Origin: Hymenobacter frigidus
GTDB taxonomy: Bacteria > Bacteroidota > Bacteroidia > Cytophagales > Hymenobacteraceae
Direction of reading: 5' to 3'
Assembly (NCBI RefSeq): GCF_014640435.1
Contig: NZ_BMGY01000037.1
Location: forward strand, 1-41,512
Length of the DNA stretch: 41,512 nt
Below, in pieces: positions 1 through 7,600 of this stretch; positions within the stretch are counted from its first letter, which is position 1; every line of letters starts with the position of its first letter. The notes below the pieces were generated by a model that saw only the letters and a program-made list of their open reading frames with translations, did not search any database and was not told the origin of the DNA. The translations under genes and the position numbers were made by a program.

Positions 1-261
1 GTCCTAAAGTGGGCGTAGTCAAAACCACAAACTTAACCAGACGAATTATTGTTTTTTAACCACTAGGGCTAAAAACCCGGAATGTGCGTCAGCCCTGTTT
101 AAGAAAGCCTTGGTCATCTTTGGCCAGCCGACCCGGTGAGCACCTACCAGCGCAGGTGCCCATCTGCAAACCTCGTCCCAACTACGTCCGGCGTAGCTAG
201 ACCACCTCAATGGCCTACTTTAATTTCTGTGTGAAATTTGGATGGGCCTACGCCCCGGCAA
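1..261. other. Intergenic stretch, no gene seen
   Basis: No convincing reading frame, RNA gene or repeat is visible. A short dyad (GCACCT, 8-nt loop, AGGTGC) lies near 138-157, downstream of the stop codon of the minus-strand gene at 262; it has no T-run and is too weak to call a terminator. Confidence 0.4.
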
Positions 262-1683
262 TTACTCCACTGCTAAGTACTGTATCAGTGAGCCGTAGCG
301 CAGCAGATACATCCCCGCAGGCAGTCCGGTCAATGGTAATAAAACTTCAGTAGCTGCATCTGAAACTGCTTGAGTACGCACCAATCTGCCCTGCGAATCA
401 AATACCTGATATTCTGTCACTGGTACGGTAAGTATCCGCCCAGATACCTTCACCGAGACCTTATCATGGGCCGGATTAGGATAAGCCTGCAGTTGCGAGG
501 TAGCGCGAGCAGCGGTTTGGGTCACTGTTCGCACGGGCGAATAGGAGATGGTAGCGTCAAGGTCCGTCTGGCGCAGGCGGTAATACAGCGTTTTATGGTT
601 GGCGGGTAGCTTAGCATCAACCCATTCATAGGCAATGGGGCTGCTGCTAGTGCCTGCTGCTTTTAGGATGCCCAACGATGTAAATGCCTGCCCGTCGGTG
701 CTGCGCTCAACGGCGAAGCTGGCGCTGTTCCGTTCCGAGGCAGTAGCCCACGCCAGGTGTACGGCGTCGGGGCCTGTGGCAGTGGCCATAAACTTGACCA
801 ATACCACGGGTAATGGTGCTTGATTGGCTGTGATGGACATATTTCCGGCCGATACGGTAGGAGCGGTTTGGGAGCTCAGGGCAGCACTGCCTGTTGGCAT
901 GACCCACGACGACGCTCCGCCCCCACCCGCAGTGCCGACGAAGTCGCTGCTGCCGCCACCGCCACCGTAATAGCCGCCGCCGCCGCCGCCGCCGCCACCG
1001 GCGTTGACGCCAAGGGCTCCGCCGCTGCCCCCGTTGCCCTGGTTGCCCGGTGCACCCACCCCCACGCCGCCAGCAACGCCGCTGGCGATGTCGCCGCCCG
1101 CACCCGCCGCAGTCTGCGTGGCGCCGTAGCCGCCGCTGGTGCCGGTTCCATTGCCGCCGTTGGCTAGATGCAGGCCCGCTGCCCCACCTGCGGAGCCGCC
1201 GCCGCCGCCACCGCCGCCCGCCGCCACCAGCATCGCATTGCGGCTGGATAAGTAATCACCGGTGCTATTCGCGCTCGGGCTGTCCCGCCGCAGGTCAGTG
1301 GCACCGCCACCGCCACCTTGGTTGTTGTTACCAATCGCACCGCCATTGTAGCCTCCTGCTGCTGTAGCTCCTACTACCCCGGCGGCACCTGCGCCACCAA
1401 CAAGCACGGTGAGAACTTCACCGGGCACAACGGTCATGGTGGCCTTCACCTGCGCACCGGCTACGGCTACGGAGCCCGAACCGGTACCGCCGGCGCCACC
1501 GGCGGCCACCACTGTTATGCTGTACATACCCGTCGGCACAGTGTAGGTCTGGGCGCCGCCGGTGTAGATGAAGGTTGTGGTCGTCTGGGCCAGAGCTGCC
1601 GGGGCTAGTAACAGCAACAGCAGGAATTCCGGCCGTACCCGCGGAGCACAATCCCGGACAAGCCGTATGGAAGAACACGCCAT
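262..1683 (-). CDS. Secreted glycine-rich protein with T9SS sorting domain
   Basis: The product is a predicted exported surface or extracellular protein; no enzymatic role is visible. From the ATG at 1683 it begins with a signal peptide (MACSSIRLVRDC, then a leucine-rich core ending ALAQ). The next ~250 residues are extremely glycine-rich, with motifs such as GGGGGATDLR, GGGGGGGYYGGGG and GGGGSSDF. These resemble the glycine-rich family Pfam PF12810, also found in the extracellular part of ALK/LTK receptor kinases. A beta-rich segment follows (VHLAWATASERNSASFAVER), typical of Bacteroidetes secreted proteins just before the sorting domain. The last ~75 residues (YPNPAHDKVSV ... LPAGMYLLRY) are a type A T9SS sorting domain. 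The frame is open to an upstream ATG at 1758, which would add 25 residues; the 1683 start gives the more ordinary signal peptide. Confidence 0.85.
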   Translation of the reverse strand: MACSSIRLVRDCAPRVRPEFLLLLLLAPAALAQTTTTFIYTGGAQTYTVPTGMYSITVVAAGGAGGTGSGSVAVAGAQVKATMTVVPGEVLTVLVGGAGAAGVVGATAAGGYNGGAIGNNNQGGGGGATDLRRDSPSANSTGDYLSSRNAMLVAAGGGGGGGGSAGGAAGLHLANGGNGTGTSGGYGATQTAAGAGGDIASGVAGGVGVGAPGNQGNGGSGGALGVNAGGGGGGGGGYYGGGGGSSDFVGTAGGGGASSWVMPTGSAALSSQTAPTVSAGNMSITANQAPLPVVLVKFMATATGPDAVHLAWATASERNSASFAVERSTDGQAFTSLGILKAAGTSSSPIAYEWVDAKLPANHKTLYYRLRQTDLDATISYSPVRTVTQTAARATSQLQAYPNPAHDKVSVKVSGRILTVPVTEYQVFDSQGRLVRTQAVSDAATEVLLPLTGLPAGMYLLRYGSLIQYLAVE

Positions 1684-1798
1684 CTTATTTAGCTGAGCCC
1701 GGTGCAATAATGCCTCGAATTTGCTTGACACTTTATGACAGAGTATTGAATTAATCATTGTTTGATATGAGAAAAGAATAAGCTGTAATTTCCCGGTA

Positions 1799-1806
1799 CA
1801 AAGTTA
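1799..1806 (-). promoter_or_regulatory. Candidate -7 element (TAACTTTG) for the glycine-rich protein gene
   Basis: On the minus strand TAACTTTG matches the Bacteroidetes -7 consensus TAnnTTTG exactly. It lies 41 bp from the upstream ATG (1758) and 116 bp from the preferred one (1683). No clear TTTG -33 element stands at the usual spacing. Confidence 0.4.
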
Positions 1807-1850
1807 ATTTCAAGCCTTGTGCGGGACTATGAGCCTACTCAAGTGGCAAG

Positions 1851-1864
1851 TTGATTATCGTCAA
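1851..1864. promoter_or_regulatory. FNR-like operator upstream of the two-component operon
   Basis: TTGATTATCGTCAA differs from the FNR consensus TTGAT-N4-ATCAA at one of ten defined positions. It lies 81 bp before the histidine kinase ATG. The response regulator encoded in the same operon ends in a CRP/FNR-type helix-turn-helix whose recognition helix carries the E-x-x-S-R residues that read TTGAT in FNR, so autoregulation is a reasonable inference. Confidence 0.4.
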
Positions 1865-1885
1865 GTCCATGTCCTGCGAGTTTAT

Positions 1886-1902
1886 GTCAACCTTTAGTTG
1901 AC
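1886..1902. promoter_or_regulatory. Inverted repeat GTCAAC-N5-GTTGAC
   Basis: A perfect 6-bp dyad with a 5-bp spacer, 42 bp before the kinase start and built from the same TTGAC-type half sites as the FNR-like box 21 bp upstream, but in the opposite arrangement. It could be a second operator; function unproven. Confidence 0.3.
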
Positions 1903-1944
1903 CAGTATCTCGTATGAGACATTGGACTTTCGTTCGCCCAACTT

Positions 1945-3534
1945 ATGCGCACCTCTCCGTTTTCGCACTCTTTGACAGAAGTGCTCATCAACCAAGCTCC
2001 CGAATTTCTGGGCATCTATGATGCTAGGCAGCAGTCGTTCACGCGCATCAGCACCGCCGGAGTGAAGCTATTGGGCTTTGAATCAGAGGAGGGTTTTTTG
2101 TCTGGGCCGGACCCGCAACTGCGCACACCGCATTTTTCGGTGGCCGACTGGACCGCTTTGCGCACCGCTGCCCGTCTGCACGGCCGGCAGGATACCAACA
2201 CGGACGTTGAGTGCGTTGATGGCAGTGTCTTTTCGGCGTGCATCGAATTGACTTATTTTGAGGAGCAGGACACTGCTTTTTACCTCGTTCGCATCACCAA
2301 GCAGACCTGCTTGCTCGAGGTTGAAAACAAACTGGCGCAGAGTGTGCGCCGCTACGAAGCCGTAATTGCCAACGCTACAATTGGTATAATTGTCTGCAGC
2401 AGGGCAGGTATCATCGTGTCGGCCAATCAAATGGCGCATCGGCAATTTGGCTACCCCACGGAGGAGCTGAATGGGCAGCTTATTGAAGATTTGGTGCCCG
2501 GCGCTACGGACCATTACGAGCGGCTGCGCGATAATTTTGTGACCAGACACCAAGTGGATGCAATGAATGCCCAACGGCACGAAACGCAAGCCCGACACCG
2601 TGACGGTATAATGTTTCCGGTTGAAGTAAGTTTGTGCTGTTTTTCCCTCGACGACGAATTATACATCGTGTCTTACGTATTGGATACTACCTCAAAAAAA
2701 GACAGCGACCAAGCCCTCGTGGCGCACCGCCTCCGGGTAGAGCGCCTCAACATCGAGCTGGAGCAGAAGGTGGCCGACCGCACCGGTGCCCTAACCACCA
2801 CCTTGGCGGAGCTAGCCAAAGCCCTGGCGGCTGAGAAGAAGTTGGGAGAATTAAAGTCGCTCTTTGTGTCCTTGGCCTCGCACGAGTTCCGCAGCCCGCT
2901 CACCGTCGTACTCTCTTCGGCGTCACTGCTTGAGCAATACCCAACCTTTGAGCAACAGCCACAGCGACAGCTCCACGTCGACCGCATCCGCCAGTCGGTA
3001 CACCACCTGAATAACATTCTGGAAGAGTTTCTCTCGGTGGCGCGCATCGAAGAAGGCCGAATACTGGCTCACCCCAAGCGCGTTAGCGTAGCGGCGCTGC
3101 TGCTCGATATCGTGGCCGACGTACAGGGCCTTCTCAAAACCGGCCAAACCATCGTCCGAGAGATAAACTGTCCCGAACCAGTTTGGCTCGACCCTTCGCT
3201 GCTACGCAAGATTATCGTTAACCTGCTGTCCAATGCCCTCAAATATTCGGGCGAAAACTCCGTGGTAACCCTGCGAGTCGACTGCAGCAACAATACACTT
3301 ACACTCAAGGTAATAGACCAAGGAATTGGCATTTCGGCGGCTGACCAGGCCCATTTGTTTGAGCGTTTTTTTCGGGCCCGCGATGTGGCGTATGTATCTG
3401 GCACGGGCCTCGGGCTCTACATCGTTGCCAAATACTCAGAAATGATGGGCGGCACCATCGACCTGCAGAGCACATTGGAGGTTGGCACAACAGTCACCCT
3501 GCACATTCCTTATGAAGACCATCTTACTTATTGA
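1945..3534 (+). CDS. PAS-domain sensor histidine kinase
   Basis: A 529-residue sensor kinase that should autophosphorylate on histidine and pass phosphate to the downstream response regulator. Order: a degenerate PAS-like N-terminus (about 10-130); a clearer PAS domain (about 137-255, RYEAVIANATIGIIV to YVLDTTSKKDS); a coiled-coil linker (LNIELEQKVADRTGALTTTL); a HisKA dimerisation domain with phosphoacceptor His313 in SLASHEFRSPL; and an HATPase_c domain with N box (KIIVNLLSNALKYSG), G1 (IDQGIGIS), F box (LFERFFRA) and G2 (GTGLGLYIVAKYSEMMGG). No transmembrane helix or signal peptide is seen, so it is probably cytoplasmic; the PAS ligand cannot be predicted. The 3' end overlaps the regulator gene by 23 bp, implying translational coupling. 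Confidence 0.93.
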   Translation: MRTSPFSHSLTEVLINQAPEFLGIYDARQQSFTRISTAGVKLLGFESEEGFLSGPDPQLRTPHFSVADWTALRTAARLHGRQDTNTDVECVDGSVFSACIELTYFEEQDTAFYLVRITKQTCLLEVENKLAQSVRRYEAVIANATIGIIVCSRAGIIVSANQMAHRQFGYPTEELNGQLIEDLVPGATDHYERLRDNFVTRHQVDAMNAQRHETQARHRDGIMFPVEVSLCCFSLDDELYIVSYVLDTTSKKDSDQALVAHRLRVERLNIELEQKVADRTGALTTTLAELAKALAAEKKLGELKSLFVSLASHEFRSPLTVVLSSASLLEQYPTFEQQPQRQLHVDRIRQSVHHLNNILEEFLSVARIEEGRILAHPKRVSVAALLLDIVADVQGLLKTGQTIVREINCPEPVWLDPSLLRKIIVNLLSNALKYSGENSVVTLRVDCSNNTLTLKVIDQGIGISAADQAHLFERFFRARDVAYVSGTGLGLYIVAKYSEMMGGTIDLQSTLEVGTTVTLHIPYEDHLTY

Positions 3535-4567
3535 AGACAACGCGCTGATTCGTGAGAATACCGGTGAGATTCTTGCGCTGGCCGGCTACGCCGTGCGAAT
3601 GGCCGAAAACGGGAAGATTGGTATTGAGCAAGCCTTGGCGAACAAGCCCGATTTAGTAGTGTGCGACATCATCATGCCGGTGCTGGACGGGTACGGGGTA
3701 CTGCAGGCCTTCAATCTGAATCCGCTTTTAGCTGGCATTCCGTTCATTTTTCTTACGGCCAAAACTGAGCAATTCGATTTGCGCCGCGGCATGGCGCTGG
3801 GGGCCGATGATTTTCTGACCAAGCCTTACGAAAACAGCACGCTACTAAGCGCCGTGGCCGGGCGACTCAACCGGTTTCAGCACCTGCAACCTGAAAGCGA
3901 GCGGCCCGTTGACAATCAACATAACTTTGTGGCCGGCGCCAGCAGAGTTGGCCCACTCACTGGCCTTGATACGAGCCTTAAGCCGTATCCAGTGCCGCGC
4001 AAGCACCGCATTTATGCGGAAGGCGACGAAGCCACTCTCCTGTATTTCGTGCAGGCGGGACGGGTCAAAACTTGCCGTAACACGGCCACTGGCAAGGAAT
4101 TTATTACGGCTTTCTACCAGCGTGGGGAGTTTTTTGGCTACCAAGCCATACTGCAAGGCACCGTTCACCGCGACTCGGCCGTTGCAACCGAAGATTCTAT
4201 CCTGCTACACACTACTGCCGATTACTTTCGGCAACTCATGCTGTACAACTCCGAAGTCAATCAGCAGTTTGTGCGCATGCTCGCTAACCGGGTTGGCGAA
4301 TACGAGGAATCGCTGCTGGGCCTGTCTTATCATTCCCTGCGCCAACGCGTGGCCAGCGCGCTGCTGCGTTTCAACGAACAACGGCGCACCAATACTCCCT
4401 CGAATCCACTCATTGTGCTTGCACGCGAAGACCTTGCCGCCATCATTGGGACGGCCCCGGAGTCGCTAAGTCGCATCCTGAGCGAATTCCAACAGAAAGG
4501 CATAATCGAACTGACCCGCAAGTCGATTGAGCTACTACAGCCGGAGCAGTTACGCCTGCTCAAGTAA
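3512..4567 (+). CDS. Response regulator fused to a CRP/FNR-family transcription factor
   Basis: A 351-residue hybrid regulator. Residues ~1-120 are a REC domain (ILLIEDNALIREN; phosphoacceptor Asp52 in VVCDIIMP; Lys104 in LTKPY). Residues ~150-270 form a cyclic-nucleotide-binding-type beta barrel (KHRIYAEGDEATLLYFVQAGRVK ... GEFFGYQAILQG). The C-terminus is an HTH_Crp domain (LAREDLAAIIGTAPESLSRIL), with E317-x-x-S320-R321 in the recognition helix as in FNR. No N-terminal cysteine cluster of the FNR type is present, so it is not itself an Fe-S oxygen sensor. The ATG at 3512 lies inside the kinase gene and is preferred over one at 3482 because REC domains begin directly with this hydrophobic strand. 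It probably integrates phosphorylation with an effector or a structural effector-like fold. Confidence 0.9.
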   Translation: MKTILLIEDNALIRENTGEILALAGYAVRMAENGKIGIEQALANKPDLVVCDIIMPVLDGYGVLQAFNLNPLLAGIPFIFLTAKTEQFDLRRGMALGADDFLTKPYENSTLLSAVAGRLNRFQHLQPESERPVDNQHNFVAGASRVGPLTGLDTSLKPYPVPRKHRIYAEGDEATLLYFVQAGRVKTCRNTATGKEFITAFYQRGEFFGYQAILQGTVHRDSAVATEDSILLHTTADYFRQLMLYNSEVNQQFVRMLANRVGEYEESLLGLSYHSLRQRVASALLRFNEQRRTNTPSNPLIVLAREDLAAIIGTAPESLSRILSEFQQKGIIELTRKSIELLQPEQLRLLK

Positions 4568-4577
4568 ACGGTCCGAA

Positions 4578-4616
4578 CAGCAAAAGAAGCCTTTTGGAAG
4601 AAGTGCTCCTTTGCTG
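4578..4616. terminator. Weak hairpin between convergent genes
   Basis: CAGCAAAAG and CTTTGCTG can pair around a ~22-nt loop, with TTTTT following at 4627-4631. It sits in the 62-bp gap between the response regulator and the convergent NHL/IPT gene. The stem is short, so the call is tentative. Confidence 0.2.
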
Positions 4617-4629
4617 CCGCAGACTGTTT

Positions 4630-7600
4630 TTACAACAAAGTGATGCGTTTTACAATCCTGCCCACTGGCGTTTCGATTACCGCTAGGTAAAGACCTGCCC
4701 GGCAGTGAGTCAACGGTACAATTAGCTCATCTGCCGTAACCGATGGCACCAACGCAGTGGCAATCAGACTACCGATAGTATTATAAATGCGCACCTGCTG
4801 AACAACAAAGTCCGCATGACGCCAGCTAATGGTAATCTTATCGTGGGTGGGGGTTGGGTAAACCGTAACCGCCTCGTTTAGCGGCAAGGCACGAACGGTG
4901 AACGTTTCCCCCGACTGTCCTCGGCCTCCGGCACCGGCCGCAGTCCATGCTCCCGTGCTGGCGCCACGGGGGACTACTGCTTCCACGCTCGTGGCCGTGG
5001 CTCGTAAAACGCGGGTAGCTTGCCCTCCCAATAGAATGGTGTCATTCAGCCCCTCCTCTCCAAAGTTGCGCCCGGTGATGGTAACCGATGTGCCAACCGG
5101 TCCGTGAGCAGGACTGAAACCTGTGATAACTGGGACCGGAATAATATGCAAGGCCGTTGCCGTAGTGGCCTGCCCACCGGGCGTTTGCACCTGAACGGGG
5201 CCGGTTTGCGCGGCCATCGGCACCTTCACTACCAGGCGCGTGGCCGAAGCTTGTAGCACCTGGCCTACATGTCCTCCCCCGAACGTAACCACGTTGCGCG
5301 AACTGCTACCGGCGAAGTTGGTCCCCGTCAAGGCTACGGTGGCGCCGGTGCGTGCCCGGCCCGGCACAGTGCTGCTTATGGCAGGCGGATACCAGACCAT
5401 GAAGGACTGCGCGCTTTCCACCTGCCCGCCCAGGGTTCGAATGCGGATTTTGCCGAGGGTGGCGCCCATTGGCACTTCTACTTGCAAGCTGTTCGGGGTG
5501 GCCTGGAGCACCCGGGCCGGAATCCCGTTGAAGGTAACGGTGTCCTGCGCGGCTACAGCCGAGAAGTGCGTACCGGCTAAGACTACCGCGGAGCCGGGTT
5601 GTCCCTCGCCAGGGGTTACGCTGGCAAGCGTAGGGGGTTGGAACACGGTGAAGTTGGGACTACGCGTCCCGCCGTCAGCCGTTGTCATGGTAAGCGCGCC
5701 GGTGGCGGCACCGGCAGGTACCCGCACCGTGAGGGTCGTACTGGTAGCACTTTGCACCGAAGCCACGACGCCGTTGAACGCGACATGGTTGTTCGTTGCG
5801 GTTGGGGAAAATCTGCGACCCGTGAGTGTCACTAAGCTGCCAAAACGGCCCTGGGCCGGCGCCATGGCGGTGATGAAGGGCGAGGCCAGCACATCCGGGT
5901 ACTGGAGGGCTACGGCCGGCACCACGCTCAGCGGCATGTCATAGATGCGATTGGTGGTGGTGTTGGTTCGGACGGGTTCGTTGTAATCAAAGAAAATGTC
6001 GGCGAAGTTGTCGATGCGCGTACGGGCCGGCAAGGCCACTTTGGGCGTGATGCTAAACTGCACAAAGCCGTTGCTGCCCGCCGGATTACTGGCACTATCC
6101 GGCAGCATAATATTGTCGAACATGAACGTGAGGACTGGGCGCCGATGGCCGGAAAGGGTCATCCGGTACGGGTGTGACACCGCCCCGACCTGCAGCGTGC
6201 GGAGGTCCAGGTCGGCGGACAGCGTATCCACTACCGCCACTCGGTACGCGACGTCGTTGCCCGTATTCTGGAACCGTACCTGGTACCGAAGCGGCTCCCT
6301 GGTGGGCGTGTAGCGCTGCGCCGTGCGCCCCGTCGGCACCACTTGCTTGTCGTTGGGGTCGTACGAATCGAGAATCGGCTGGCAGTCTTCCGCCACTTCC
6401 GGTTGCGGGTCACCGGGCGGCATCGACCGCATGGCCGGGCTGGGCAAGGTATTGGCCCGCAACGCGGGCAGCTCGACGGTGGCACTGGCTACCGGACCGT
6501 ACGGATGGTTGGCCGGCTGGTCTACTTCTACCCGCACGACCGGCCCGGTAGCCGTCCAGCGCAGGACCAGACTGTCGCCAGCGGCCAGGGAAATATTGCG
6601 CATCATCGCCAGCTGCGCATCCTGAAAAATGCGCAGCCCCAGGCTATCCGTGGTAGGGCCGCTACCCTGGTTCCTTGCCACGAAGCGCACTTGGCTGCTG
6701 CCCAAGACTTTGCCCGTGACGACCATGGATGCCCCGTTCCAACCCGCCGGCGCAGGGAAGGTGTTCACGGGCCGAATCCAGGCGCGGGTGCATACGGTAA
6801 GGCCGCGGATGGCGGGGTTGCCGCACACCACCGAGTCCTGAATGGTGATAATGCCGCGCTGGTTTGGCTGCAGGGCCCCCACCTGAAACACGTAGTCGCC
6901 CGCCGCGTTCCGGGTGTGCGGCACATCGGCCCGTACCAAAACCACTTCCGGCGGCAACGCCACGGTCACCGTCGCATTTGGCGCGGCCGCGAAGCCGGTG
7001 TTGGCGTAGCTCACGGCCGTGGTGTTGCGGAAACAGCGTCGCCGCCGATTCGACGCCACGCTCACCGTGAGATGAGGCGCGGTGCTGACCTGGTTGCCAA
7101 AATTCGGTCCGCTGACCACGTTGCCGTACGAGCGGAAGGAAACCGTCGTTGGGCCGGAGCAGAGCTGCTGCACCTGCCGGCCCGGCTGCGGCGATGGCAG
7201 CAATTGCTGCACGGTAAACCTACCGGTATCCACGGCTATCGTGTAGTGGCCATTTTCATCGGTCAGGCTGTAATTACTGCTTGGCTCGGCCACCACCACT
7301 GTGTTCGGCAGCGCCGGCTCGTTGGCTTGCTGCACGCAATCGTTGTTCAGGTCATTGAATACCTTGCCGCTAATCAGGTTTTCGGGGGGGCTGGTAGTGG
7401 GCACGTAAAACCGCAGCGCATCGTGCGCCCACATGGCGCTAGTCAGCCGGGTACCGCGTTGATTGATGGTAATGACCGCAGGATTAGCCCCCACTGCCAG
7501 CTTCACTTGTCGGGTGCTGTTGCCCTCAAACATGGTGATGTAGTTGTTCCTTCCGATGCTAGCGTAGACGTTGCCGGCCCCATCCACGGCTAGGCCAGCG

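Noticed and set aside
900..1330. Repeated GCC/CCG-rich units that could suggest a tandem repeat or CRISPR-like array
   Set aside because: They are glycine codons of the glycine-rich domain on the minus strand; there is no constant repeat length or spacer pattern.
6343..7593. 416-codon plus-strand open frame antisense to the NHL/IPT gene
   Set aside because: It has no recognisable domain and low-complexity His/Arg/Gly composition typical of GC-rich antisense shadows; the opposite strand has a clear multidomain protein.
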